Shown one piece after another: positions 12,472 through 25,169 of a stretch of 64,000 nt of DNA (position 1 is the stretch's first letter; the number at the start of each line of letters is the position of its first letter). Source of the DNA: Anabas testudineus (lineage: Eukaryota; Chordata; Actinopteri; Anabantiformes; Anabantidae); NCBI RefSeq assembly GCF_900324465.2, contig NC_046622.1, positions 20,500,297 to 20,564,296 on the forward strand, written 5' to 3'. The translations under genes and the position numbers were made by a program. Below the pieces are notes generated by a model. It was not told where the DNA came from and ran no database searches. It was given only the letters and a program-made list of their open reading frames with translations.

Positions 12472-15400
12472 ATGGGGGATTTTTTAGACACGTATGTGAT
12501 CTTCTTTGTCTGCCTTATCTTCCTCTTTTGCACTTCTCCACTGTTATGCTCAGTGCTTTCCTCTCTTTCCTCATTTTGTGAGTTACGGAAAAGGTTTAAT
12601 CTTAACTCAATGCATAAGTCTGGTGATGTGGTTCTAGGTGGGCTGTTTGCTGTCCACCCTACATCTGTCTTCCCTGACTGGACGTATACATCAGAGCCAC
12701 GACAGCCCAGCTGCAAAGGGTGGGTTGCTCACGTATCAATGGGACTGCAAGAAATTTGTTTTCATAGTTCACATAGAAAATGACACTGTGTTAAAATGTT
12801 ATGGCAGTCATGTCAGTTTTAACATTTTTTTAAAATCTGCAATACAGAATTAAAATATATTATAATGTATGTTGCATTGTTATCATGGGTTTTGTATTTA
12901 TCTACTGACTTTTTGATGACATAATTTTCTAATGGTTAAAAAAGATATTTTTTGTGTTAGCTTTGACATTCTAGGCTTTAAGGAAGCTATGACCATGGCC
13001 TTTGCCATTGATGAGATCAACAAGAATTCCACCCTGCTACCTAATGTGACTCTTGGATACAGTCTTTATGACACCTGTGGTGCACTTATTATTGGACTCA
13101 GTGCTGCATTGTCACTGGCCAGTGGTCAAGAAGAACAGTTGATGTTTCAGCAGAACTGTTTAGGGTCACCTCCACTCTTGGGAATAGTGGGTGACTCATA
13201 CTCAAGTAATTCTATTGCCATCTCCCACGTACTAGGTCTATACAAAATGCCTATTGTGAGTTTTGGTTTTCTATATTGTGTATCGCTGTTATATAGGTTT
13301 ATATATACACTTGAATTAATGTCATCTTAACATTGTTGACATATGGAAATATTTCGAGTGGGTCTGACTTGCATTAAATTAGTAGTTTGAGTTGATTTCG
13401 TGTTTCTTCATAGGTGAGTTACTTCGCAACTTGTTCCTGTCTCACTGATCGACGACGGTTTCCATCCTTCTTTAGAACGATCCCTAGTGATGCTTTCCAG
13501 GTGAGACACAATTACCAGATAGTAAAATAAAAAAAAAAAAGCATTTGTGTTGCAGATAGTATATGTGATTTTTATTTATGAGAAACATTGTTTGCATTGT
13601 ATGAGGTTGAATATTTTGTGGGTTGTATATGAGCATGTATTAATTGTACGAGCGTATTCATTAATCCTTTCACACCAATTTATCCATACAGGTGCATGCT
13701 ATGATTCAGATTCTAAAACACTTCGGCTGGACTTGGGTTGGACTGATTGTCACTAATGATGATTATGGACTCAATGTTGCCCGGTCCTTTCAATCTGCCT
13801 TGGATCAGTCTGGTGGGGGATGTTTAGCTTATCTAGAGGTGTTGCCCTGGAACAATGACCCAAGTGAACTGAAGAGGATTGTACATGTGATAAAGACTTC
13901 AACAGCCCGTGTGGTCATGGTGTTTGTACACAAGATCCACATTATTGAACTAATGGAAGAGGTTGGAATTAAAACAAACTATGATTTATAAATCTTAATG
14001 TAATGTGTTCAATTACAAATTATCTTCAGTTTCAATCAAATGAATTCAGTTTTACTTGTATTTCTAACAGACCAGAATGTCTGATGGTAAATAATTAAAA
14101 ATATGTTTTATATGATGCAATGCACAGGTGGTGCGGCAGAATGTAACAGGTCGGCAGTGGATTGCAAGTGAAGCCTGGACATCAGCTGCTGTGGTCCAGA
14201 CACCTCGCTTAATGCCGTACCTGGGCGGCACTCTGGGCATTGCCATCCGCCGAGGTGAAATACCAGGGCTCAGGAGTTTTATGTTACAAATACGTCCTGA
14301 CCAAAATGACTACAAATATGAAAATAATATTGTAAGGATACAATATTGCAATAATCATAAGTACAGTATTGTGTTCATAATTACTATAATTATAATTACA
14401 ACCCTCTAATACATTTCAGGTAAAACAATTTTGGGAATACTCATTTAAGTGTACATTTGATCCAGCAGTTTGGGTAAAAACTGGGGCAGCATTATGCACT
14501 GGGCAGGAGGATATTGAAACTCTAGACACTGGGTTGTTGGCTCTTTCTAACCTCAGGCCTGAGTACAATGTTTACAAAGCTGTATATTCTCTGGCGTATG
14601 CCCTTGATGACATGCTGCGGTGTGAGCCAGGGAAAGGACCTTTCAATGGGAACAGCTGTGCCAGTTCACAAAGCCTGGAGCCATGGCAGGTGTGATATCA
14701 CTTCAACTGTTAATATTTTGAATACACATGCTGCACCATAAAAGACTCTATATTGTTTTATCAGTATAAAATGATAAAATAAACATATAGTGGCTGTTAT
14801 TTTATTTCAGAAGTAAAGAATTTTACAGAAGTAGCAGTGGTAAAACTAATTTGTATTTTGTTTTTGACAACTGACAAAACAGCAAAAACAATAATCTACA
14901 TTTCCGCTTCTCTCAGTACAGTGATAAAAATTTCACGACTTAGTTGCAAATAATGCCAAAATTTAGATACATTTCTGTTTGGATGGAGTCTTATTACATT
15001 TTCCATGTATTTTTATCATCCCTTTGTAGCTTGTACATTATTTGCAAAAGGTCAACTTCACCACATCATTTGGTGATCAAGTATCATTTGATGAGTACGG
15101 TGATGTCTTACCAATCTATGATATCATGAACTGGCTTTGGCTCCCTGATGGAAGAACTAAAGTTCAGAATGTGGGCGAAGTTAAAAGGTCGGCTTTCAAA
15201 GGTGAAGAACTCACAATTTATGAAGAAAAAATCTTCTGGAACTTCGAACAAAGAAAGGTATTTTCTGATTTATATAGAAACCTGTGATTCTGTGGAATGT
15301 AAGAAAAATAGCATGAAATTAAAAGTTTACTTTTCTCCCAACAGCCTCCACAGTCAGTGTGCAGTGAGAGCTGTCCTCCTGGAACCCGTATGGCCAGAAA

Positions 15401-16467
15401 AAAGGGGCAGCCTGTCTGCTGTTTTGACTGCATTCTTTGTTCTGAGGGAAAGATCAGCAATATGAGTGGTTGGGTTCAGTGTTTTGATATTTACATTTTT
15501 TTCTTTAAGGATATAACTCTAAACAGTGTAAATATTTATCTCAACATTTTTTTCAGACTCTATGGAGTGTGCCAGTTGTCCAGAGGATTTCTGGTCCAGC
15601 CCCCAGCGTGACCGGTGTATTCCTAAAAATACGGAGTTCCTCTCTTACCATGAGCTTCTGGGTATCTGCCTGACAACCACCTCATTGTTGGGCACATTTA
15701 TCTGTGCTGTTGTTTTAGGGATCTTCATCTATCATCGCAGCACACCAATGGTACGTGCTAGCAATTCAGAACTAAGTTTCCTGATCTTAGTGTCACTTAA
15801 ACTATGTTTCCTGTGTTCCCTGCTCTTTATTGGTCGCCCTATGCGATGGACGTGCCAGCTGAGACATGTAGCATTTGGGATCAGCTTTGTGCTCTGTGTC
15901 TCATGTATTTTGGTAAAAACCATGGTGGTTCTGGCTGTGTTCAAGGCCTCCAAGCCAGGAGGTGGAGCCACTCTCAAATGGTTTGGTGCTGTGCAGCAGA
16001 GAGGGACAGTGTTGGTTCTTACTTGCATTCAGGCAGCAATCTGCACTGCTTGGATTATCTCTGCCTCACCAGCACCACATAAAAATACACAGTACTACAA
16101 TGACAAAATTATTTATGAGTGTGTAGTTGGATCTACAGTTGGTTTTGCAGTGTTACTGGGTTACATTGGCTTGTTGGCTATTCTTAGCTTTCTGTTAGCA
16201 TTTCTAGCAAGAAATCTTCCAGACAACTTCAATGAGGCCAAACTCATCACTTTCAGCATGTTGATCTTCTGTGCTGTGTGGGTGGCATTTGTTCCTGCTT
16301 ATGTCAACTCCCCAGGAAAATATGCAGATGCTGTGGAGGTATTTGCCATTCTAGCATCAAGCTTTGGCCTTTTGGTGGCATTGTTTGGACCCAAATGTTA
16401 CATAATACTGCTGAGACCAGAGAGGAACACAAAAAGGGCAGTCATGGGTCGAGGAACCACCAATTAA
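12472..16467 (+). CDS. Gene C: V2R/OlfC olfactory receptor, intact, 878 aa
   Basis: Complete class C GPCR. Exons: 12472-12719, 12961-13255, 13414-13500, 13692-13961, 14128-14331, 14420-14689, 15030-15257, 15345-15468, 15557-16467; all introns GT-AG, phases consistent, 2637 coding bases. Start is the ATG opening a hydrophobic signal peptide (residues 1-about 30). The flytrap domain is about 40-530, with SYS, the RTIPSD motif, DDYG and ASEAW at the places of calcium-sensing-receptor residues S147, D190, Y218 and E297. The nine-cysteine region is about 535-600 and seven helices about 609-850. The C-terminal tail is short. Family role: odorant detection with G-protein coupling at the cilia or microvilli of sensory neurons; an amino-acid ligand is inferred. 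Exon 7 and the fifth helix carry patches closer to D and E than to its twin A. A start codon at 12453 in another frame lies just upstream. AATAAA at 16604. Confidence 0.93.
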
Positions 16468-16603
16468 TAAAAGTAGCAATTGCAGTAAGGTGATAGTTTT
16501 GTCTGAAGCAAAGTGTATGTTGAACTCAGTAGTGATCTTTTGAATTGGCCAATTATAGGAGTTATAACTGACATTGTAACTTTAGAAATCGTGGTTAGTG
16601 TAA

Positions 16604-16621
16604 AATAAATGTATAAATAAA
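16604..16621 (+). promoter_or_regulatory. Candidate poly(A) signals of gene C
   Basis: Paired AATAAA hexamers at 16604-16609 and 16616-16621, about 140 bp past the stop, the same as behind gene A. Confidence 0.5.
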
Positions 16622-16790
16622 TGGTGGATCAGATTCTTCATTATTTAGTTTTACCTGGTCACAGTTTTCAATATCTTTGAAAAGTGATCATATCGAGACT
16701 CTATCTCCACTCTGTTACATATTCCATATATATGTGGGAATCACCTCCTGAGGTCAGGTGTGTCGTTACTTTTTAAGACACGCAGATTTT

Positions 16791-17635
16791 TTTTTCTTAT
16801 TCTTCGCTTTAATTTTAATTGCGATGTGCCGAGGCCATAGCCAGGACACCCACCGTAGGCTAGCCCCCTACAGAGATTCAAAGGTCAAGCGCTCAAGGGC
16901 CCCAAGCACCAAGTCCAAGTTCCACGGAGGCACAGGGCGCAGTGCTGAGCCTAGTGATGCGGCCAGTTGGTGTCCATCTCAAGGGAACAGGCTGATGCTG
17001 TGGGCTTCACCATGGCTAGGTTCTAGGTTGTGGCTGGTTTAGTCTGCCGCAGACTGACCATGATTCCTTCATCAGGTTGCCTGTGGATCCATCTGCCATG
17101 TTTGGTCTGGATATGTTATGACTCCTTTAGCAAGATCAGACAAACAGGCATTGTTCCCTGGAGGTCTAAGGCAGCTTTTATCATCATGCCAGACCTGCTG
17201 TCCCTGAGGCCTGTGACAGATTCTGGGGCCAGGTGGGCTTGGGAAACAGGTGGCCTCCTTTCAACAATGCCCATTACAGGCACCGGGATGGGAAGCAACA
17301 GTCGTCCCAGCTGGCAGGAACCCACCAATATCCAGAAGGGGGGTATGCTTCGTCCGGTGCAATACCACTAGCTAGTGTTAGATGTGTCCCTGACCAACTT
17401 GGGCAACAGTTGCAGCCTCCCCCCACTGGACCCACATTACGAAGTTCTCTGCGATACCGCACCTCCTGGCCAGCCCTCCATGCAAACTGTCCCAGGTGGG
17501 GGACACACTGTTCTATCTGTTCCCAGCGGGACTTTACCTGGTGACCTTGCCCCAGAGAGGGCAGGCCTTCTTGCTAGCTATGGCCTCGGCGCATCGCAGT
17601 TGAAATTAAAGTGAAGAATAAAAAGAAAAGAAATA
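16791..17635. mobile_element. Long-TIR DNA element, both ends present
   Basis: About 845 bp bounded by inverted repeats of roughly 50 bp. The left arm (16791-16850) runs from a T-rich stretch through ATTCTTCGCTTTAATTTT to GCGATGTGCCGAGGCCATAG; the right arm (about 17577-17632) is its near-exact complement, ending in GTGAAGAATAAAAAG. The interior is GC-rich with no convincing long protein. The exact ends and target duplication are unclear because both flanks are homopolymer-like. It is non-autonomous and of unassigned superfamily. The A-B copy at 3228-3893 shares the left arm only. Confidence 0.65.
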
Positions 17636-18640
17636 AAGCAAGAAATCTTTTAAAATTGTGAGTAACAAAGCAAAAACAAAAAAAAAATACAAAAAAAAAA
17701 TATTAGGATGACCAAATTAATAGTTCCTGGATTACATTTGCACGGGACATGACAGTACATTCTGTTTTAAATATTAACATAATCAAGTTAATATATTAAT
17801 TTTTTTCTGCTTCCAAAACCCCAAGCCTGATGTTGAAATGTTTAGATAGAGTATAATGACAAAAAAATAAATTTTGCCAAAGAGATGATGTACTGTATAA
17901 AATCAAAAAACCTTTACTTAAAAAATGTCTTGGCCAGTTCTACCTTTTCTTTCTACTTCATTTTAGTTTTTTATTTTTCCATTACTTATGGAATAGCTAC
18001 TAGATGTCCATTGTCATTCTGACATAATTTTTTTATTGATTTTAATACATAATATAATACCTCAAAAAATTCTTTAAAACTAACATGGTTTGATGAGGCT
18101 GATATAGGTAGGTATTTATACCAAGGTACATTTGGTTCATGATGACCTCATCTGGATATACTGAGAATTACAGGATTTACATATCACATTACAAGGCAAA
18201 CCAAAGCACACCAATTTTAAATTCACTTTGTGAGGATGAGTTAGCTACATCTTTATTTCAAATGTTCTAAATTATCGTCAGCCATCTAGTGTGACTTTTG
18301 CTTTAGTTGGGAATGCTGTTATAGCTTCTGAACTTAACATTTACATGAATTACTACAGTGACAGAAGAACATAATTTAATTGAGTGCAGTATGATGCGTG
18401 CCTTCAAGCTTTTTTTAAAGGCCTTGTCCAGCTACCATGGAAACATGGTATTAAGGAAAGTTGAATGACACAACAATGGAAAAAATGTAAAAAAAAACAA
18501 AAGTTATAAAAGAGGTACTAGGCCAATAATGACTACGGGTATTTTTGTACCTTTTGAAAAAGTGTATTTATAGAAACATACATTTTCCAATCGAAAGACA
18601 GAAGATGAATACGTATGTCATAACATTTACCCCTTGCCTA
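17636..18640. other. Intergenic spacer C-D
   Basis: AT-rich spacer with A runs near 17670-17700. Parts of it (about 17925-18110 and 18565-18640) align with the A-B spacer, while the rest is absent there. No gene or element recognised. Confidence 0.5.
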
Positions 18641-18663
18641 GCAATCTTTCTCTCCTAACTTGC

Positions 18664-18722
18664 CCTGATAGGTGGTGAGACAGAAAGCTTGCAAGGGGAT
18701 GACATAGCCTTGCATATAAATT
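18664..18722 (+). promoter_or_regulatory. Promoter of gene D
   Basis: CCTGATAGGTGGTGAGACAG at 18664, GATGACAT at 18698 and TATA-like CATATAAATT at 18713-18722, with the exon 1 ATG at 18773. This GATAGG / GATGACAT / TATA order is shared with the copy at 44701-44774. Confidence 0.55.
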
Positions 18723-18772
18723 CAAGAAACCTTGTTCAAAGGACAGAGATATGAGAAGGAAGAAGGACAGCT

Positions 18773-21700
18773 ATGGGTGCTTTCTTTGACACCAATGTGC
18801 TCTTCTTTGTCTACTTTATCTTCTTTTTTTGTACTTTCCCCTCTTTATGCTCAGTGCTGTCCTCTCTTCCCTCATCTTGTAAACTACGCAAAAAGTTTCT
18901 TCTTAATGAAATCCATAAGCCTGGTGATGTGGTTCTGGGTGGCCTGTTCGCGGTCCACCCGACATCTGTCTTTCCTGACTGGACATTTACATCAGAGCCA
19001 CAACAGCCCAGCTGCAAAGGGTGAGTTTCTCACACATGCAGCTGACTTCAAGAAACTGTTACTCTGTCTCTTTTGAGTTTTCATGATCATCAAAGAAGAT
19101 ACCAGTACAAAGAAATTACATACTGTATGAGTGCTAACTGAAAATGAATGACTGTTTTAGCAATATTAAGGCTAAGAATATGTTATGTATTATACTGTAT
19201 AAGGTGTTATTGACATACATTGACATACAGTTTTTAACATATATCTAAGGATGTCTTAATGGAATATTCCTTTTTTTGTGGAAAAAAAATATATTTTGTG
19301 TGTTAGCTTTGACATTCTAGGCTTCAGGGATGCTATGACTATGGTCTTTACTATTGACGAGATCAACAAGAACTCCAACCTGCTACCTAATGTGACTCTT
19401 GGATACAGTCTTTATGACACCTGTGGTGCACTTATTATTGGACTCAGTGCTGCACTGTCACTGGCCAGTGGTCAAGAAGAACAGTTGATGTTTCAGCAGA
19501 ACTGTTTAGGATCACCTCCAGTCCTGGGGATAGTGGGTGACTCATACTCAACTATTTCTATTGCCATTTCCCACATGTTAGGTTTATACAAAATGCCTAT
19601 TGTGAGTATGCAGTATTCTATATTTTGATTTGCTGTCATACAGATGAATAATATCTTGAAAAGGGAACATTGTTGACATATGGAAATATTTTGAGTGGCT
19701 CTGACTTGCGTGAAATTAGTAATTTGACTACAAGTTGTGTTTCTTCATAGGTGAGTTATTTTGCAACATGTTCCTGTTTGACTAATCGACAACGGTTTCC
19801 ATCCTTCTTTAGAACGATCCCAAGTGATGCTTTCCAGGTGAGACACAATTACCAGGTGGAAAAATACAATGTTGTGTACTATGAACAAAGTTAAAGTTAT
19901 GTCACATATTAAGGTCAAACCTTACAGATTATATATAGAGAGAAACCCCAAAACAATGTGTTTGAGCCCATTATAGGAGGTTTTCAGAAAATGTTTCTAT
20001 TGTCTGTAATGAATTTTGGGAAATGTCTGCAACAACACAACTTATATTAAAATTGATACTGCACAGTACAACAACAGATAACTGTGTATTCAATTTGTGT
20101 CGATTAATCCCTTTACATACATTTATCCATACAGGTGCATGCTATGATTCAGATTCTAAAACACTTCGGCTGGACTTGGGTTGGACTGATTGTCACTAAT
20201 GATGATTATGGACTCAATGTTGCCCGGTCCTTTCAATCTGCCTTGGTTCAGTCTAATGAGGGTTGTTTGGCTTACCTAGAGGTGTTACCCCGGGACAATG
20301 ATTCAAGTGAACTCAGGAGAATTGTACATGTGATAAAAACATCAACAGCTCGTGTGGTCATGGTGTTTGTACAAAGGACCCAAATTACTGAATTAATGGA
20401 AGAGGTTGGAATTCAAGTACAGTGTGATTTAAAAGTCAATGATCCCAATAAATGTAACATTGTGAATTATATTAAACATTTGTCTAAACCAAAGTTCAGT
20501 GACAAAAGTCTTGTTAATTGTCCCCAGTTTAAAATGAAATCTTCTAAAATACCAAATGTCAGTCACAGTTAAATCAGAGCATCAGACATTTAGACCAGTT
20601 AAATCTTCAGCTGAACAAAACATAGTTTAAAATAGTTGGAAAGAACCCAGAATACAACAAGTAAAGAAATAATTAAATAATTGTAATACTTTGGTGAAAC
20701 CTTTCATATTATAAAAGGTGGGCATAGAACAAACCAGCTTTAGAAATTAGCAGTAAAACAAAAAACAGCATTAGTTAGATAAGTTTGGAATTTACAGAAA
20801 GTAGCTCATGTTAAAGTATATTTCACATTCTGATTTGTGTGTTTCTAATGTCATATGAGTTGTTGTAGACACATCAGTTTATCAATAAATATATAATGAT
20901 ATGCATAATACATATATTTCATATGGTGCAATGTACAGGTGGTGCGACAGGATGTTACAGGCCTGCAGTGGATTGCCAGTGAAGCTTGGACAGCAGCTGC
21001 TGTGCTTCAGACGCCCCGTCTCATGCCGTACCTGGGTGGCACACTGGGCATTGCCATCCGTCGAGGTGAAATATCAGGTCTCGGGGATTTTCTGTTGAAA
21101 ACACATCCTGACCAAAATAACAAATATGAAAATAACATCGTAAGTATTAAATATTACACAGTACTTTACATAAATATTAAATCATAATAAGTAATAACAC
21201 ATTGTAATTTCTGTTCATGACAACCTTTTAACATTTCAGGTGAAACAATTTTGGGAATACACATTTAAGTGTAGCTTTGATCCAGCAGTTGGAGTAGAAA
21301 CTGGGAAAACATTGTGCACTGGGCAGGAAGAGACTGAAAATGTGGAGACAGAGTTTTTGGATGTTTCTAACCTTAGATCTGAGTACAATGTTTACAAGGC
21401 TGTGTATTCTCTGGCGTATGCCCTTCATGACATGCTTCAGTGTGAGCCACGGAGGGGACCTTTCAGTGGGAACAGCTGTGCCACTTTGCAAAGCCTGGAG
21501 CCATGGCAGGTGTGATATCAATTTACATTCAACATGTTTGAAAAAAAAAAATCTTGTTGTATTCCGTTTCATCACCATAGTAGAGTAAAATACACTTAAT
21601 TTAAAAATGGCATTTGTATACTGGTTATTTGTTTTAATCTTTCCTTTGAAAAATAGGATAATTAATATATGTAGCAGCATAAAACACGTGGATGGGGTCT

Positions 21701-23901
21701 TGTCACTCTCCTCTGTTTTTCATCTTTATCATGCATTTGTAGCTTGTACATTATTTGCAAAAGGTGAACTTCACCACATCGATTGGTGATCAAGTATCAT
21801 TTGATGAGAATGGTGATGTCTTACCAATCTATGATATCATGAACTGGCTGTGGCTCCCTGATGGGAGTACTAAAGTTCAGAATGTGGGAGATGTTAAGAG
21901 GTCGGCTTTCAAAGGTGAAGAACTCACAATTTATGAAGAAAAAATCTTCTGGAACTTTGAATCAAGAAAGGTAATTTCTAAGTTTTCAGACTTTTTCATG
22001 TTTTATTACAGCTGTTTGTTCATACTTAATATTTTCAGAAGTATAACTATAAAATAACATGGTTATCTCTCTCCCAAAAGCCCCCACGGTCAGTGTGCAG
22101 TGAGAGCTGTCCTCCAGGGACCCGTATGGCCAGAAAAAAGGGGCAGCCTGTCTGCTGTTTTGACTGCATCCCTTGTTCTGAGGGAAAGATCAGCAATAAG
22201 ACTGGTTGGTTTCCATGCTTTCATATTTGCAGTTTCAGTAAATAACATGTAATTAAACTAATTGTTTAATTACATTTTGAAGTAACTCTTTTTTTATGTT
22301 ACCAAGCTTCTCTGAGATGTACGTTGAAGACTGTCTTATTACTTAACATTGTGAATGCTTTGTATGCCAGTGAGTCAAGACTGTTGTGGTTATGAAAAAT
22401 CACGACAAGGTATAATAATAAATCAAGGTTTTGGTCTCAGGGGTATTCTAGGAAGCTGGATTTCAGTTGACTTGTGAAAAATATTTGGTTAAAATATTTC
22501 ATGTTTTCAGTCTGAATTTGAATTTGAAATTGTAAACAAAAACACTAATATATTATGTGTCCATTAGTATGGATTATTGCTATTTATTAGCAATACTTGG
22601 ATAACTAGCAATCTCGTCTGGTGCAATATACCCACTTGGACTGATAGGCAGTGCATACGAAGGCTAAATGGGCAGACCTTGCACTTCTATGCTGATGTGT
22701 GCATGATCTGTAAACCTGACCTCAACAATTTTACCTGGAAAGCGACATTGATATTGTATCAGACATACCTTATGAATTAGATTTTTTAATTTTTACAAAG
22801 AAGTCTGATTTAAGCAAAATAGAGTTCTCCCTACGTTGGCTTTTCTACAATTCAAATCTGTTTAGTGTGACATAAATAGTAGGTGGCCAAACTGTGCTTT
22901 CAAAGTAGCATCTGAATAGTTTCATTTTACTTTGATTATGTTACTATGGGTACTTTAAAATCCATAACTATCGTACCCTTTTGGCAGACTCCATGGAGTG
23001 CATCAGTTGTCCAGAGGATTTCTGGTCCAACCCTCAGCGTGATCTATGTATTCCTAAAGAAACAGAGTTTCTGTCCTACCATGAACCTCTGGGTATCTGC
23101 TTGACAACCACCTCACTGGTGGGCACATTTGTCTGTACTGTTGTCCTGGGGATCTTCATCTATCATCGCAGCACACCAATGGTACGTGCCAACAATTCAG
23201 AACTGAGTTTCCTGATCTTGGTGTCACTTAAACTGTGTTTCTTATGTTCTCTGCTCTTTATTGGTCGCCCTATGCTATGGATATGCCAGCTGAGACATGT
23301 AGCATTTGGGATCAGCTTTGTTCTTTGTGTCTCATGTATTCTGGTAAAAACCATGGTAGTTCTAGCTGTTTTCAAGGCCTCAAAGCCAGGAGGTGAGGCC
23401 ACTCTCAAGTGGTTTGGTGCTGTGCAGCAGAGAGGCACAGTGCTGGTTCTTACTTCTGTTCAAGCTGCAGTATGCACATCTTGGCTTGTCTCTGCCTCAC
23501 CAGCTCCTCATAAAAACACACAGTACCACAATAATAAAATTGTATATGAATGTGTAGTTGGCTCCACAGTTGGTTTTGCAGTGTTATTGGGTTACATTGG
23601 CTTATTGGCCATTGTCAGTTTCATGTTAGCTTTTCTAGCAAGAAATCTTCCAGACAACTTCAATGAGGCCAAACTCATCACCTTCAGCATGTTGATCTTC
23701 TGTGCTGTGTGGGTAGCATTTGTTCCTGCTTATGTCAACTCCCCAGGAAAATACGCAGATGCTGTGGAGGTATTTGCCATTCTAGCATCAAGCTTTGGCC
23801 TTTTGGTGGCATTGTTTGGACCCAAATGTTACATAATTCTGCTGAGACCAGAGAGGAACACAAAAAGGGCAATCATGGGTCGAGGACCCATCAATTCATA
23901 A
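18773..23901 (+). CDS. Gene D: V2R/OlfC olfactory receptor, intact, 878 aa
   Basis: Complete nine-exon receptor: 18773-19020, 19307-19601, 19751-19837, 20135-20404, 20939-21139, 21240-21509, 21743-21970, 22081-22204, 22988-23901. Phases join and no stop interrupts. Exon 5 is one codon shorter than in C. Signal peptide at the N terminus, flytrap domain, nine cysteines and seven helices in the usual order; RTIPSD, DDYGL and ASEAW are kept. Intron 8 is long (783 bp). Most of the gene is the twin of pseudogene B, but the end of exon 9, from about 23710, switches to the A/C type (tail RAIMGRG instead of the B-type KAVMNRG), a likely conversion tract. AATAAA at 24045. It probably detects amino-acid-like odorants; the ligand is inferred from conserved pocket residues only. 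Confidence 0.93.
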
Positions 23902-25165
23902 AAATAGCAGTCACCTTTTTTATGCCTACATTTATTAGTGACCTACCCTTAATCTGTTCAGTGTAGAAGTTTAGTAACATGCATTTAACTTCAAAAACCA
24001 TTTTTATTGCAAAACAAATGTAAACAACAGTGTAAACTGTAAGCAATAAAGACATGTTTGTGTGGATTCTTTATTTTTGCATGGTCACATTCTTTCTTGA
24101 GATTTGCCTAAATCTTCACTCGACAACAATTCAAAGATGAAATCATGCCACCATTAACTGTTGTCTATTATCTATTGTAAATGTTTCAACAAGTTGCCTA
24201 CAAAGAAGTTCCTTTTGAAAAAAGAGAATTGGTATCATGCAGCAACTGATGCAGCTTATGTTTTTTAAAATGATTCATATTTTAAAAAAATCACATGCAG
24301 TACTTTGAGGAAATTGTGTATTCCAATATGACTTAAATGGAAATGCAAGTGTATATTTCAAAAAGCTAAAACATTTATATCATCTAAATGTATCATCTGC
24401 ATACAATGGAATTTTTGTGACCTTTACGTTCAGAGTCTGACATTATATGGCATTGTGAACTAGAGCTTCTGCAATTGTTCCATTTACATGATCTAACAGT
24501 AATGGAAAGATTAATTTCTTTTTCTTTTAGCTGGTCTGCTCAGCACAACACCAGAAGGTTTAAGTTAACAAGCTTTCTCCTGATTAATTGTGCTTCTCTC
24601 CTTGAGGAAACCACTTATATTTATGCAATTTGCTCTTCTGCTGTCCTGTAAACAAATACAATAGTTTTCCGCTGGGTAGTTTGTGACATGTTGTTTCTCC
24701 TGTACACTCTTCACAGTGGCCACCCCCTACTTGGGTTCCCCAAGTGGGAACGTATGTCACCTGGACTTTCTCCTGCTGTGTGCTGCATGTGTGAATGCAC
24801 AACTCTGCACATGTTTGGACCCGATCCTTTGGAGATAGTCCAGAGTGCTATACTAGCAATACTAATATTACTAGCTATACTTTTACTTCACATAACTAAA
24901 ATTGAAATCACCCCAACATCATAAACTATTGTCCCCTAAAACAGCCAAAATGGCTGGTGTACAGGATCCACAGCGGTAGTGCGAAGTAACAGTGCAAACA
25001 AGAACAGAGCTAGCACGAGTCACATTTGCAGTATGCAAAGAGGTAATTTACAGTTTTGGCTCTTTTTTTATTTTTTTGACAGTGACTAAACAGTACTTAA
25101 GTATGTTTAAGTCTAATATAAAATCCTTTTTTTGTATCTTATTCAGTCGGCAAGGATGAAGATTT
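23902..25165. other. Intergenic spacer D-E
   Basis: 3' flank of D with AATAAA at 24045-24050, then AT-rich sequence. Weak open frames near 24584-24924 on both strands show no recognisable domain. Nothing else supported. Confidence 0.45.
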
Positions 25166-25169
25166 GTTT

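Noticed and set aside
21228-21680. 150-residue minus-strand open frame
   Set aside because: It is the antisense shadow of exon 6 and flanking intron of gene D; the same shadow occurs opposite gene B at 9147-9422. No family match.
24584-24924. Open frames on both strands in the D-E spacer, one with a hydrophobic stretch
   Set aside because: No recognisable motif, no splice context and no repeat partner in the window; likely chance.
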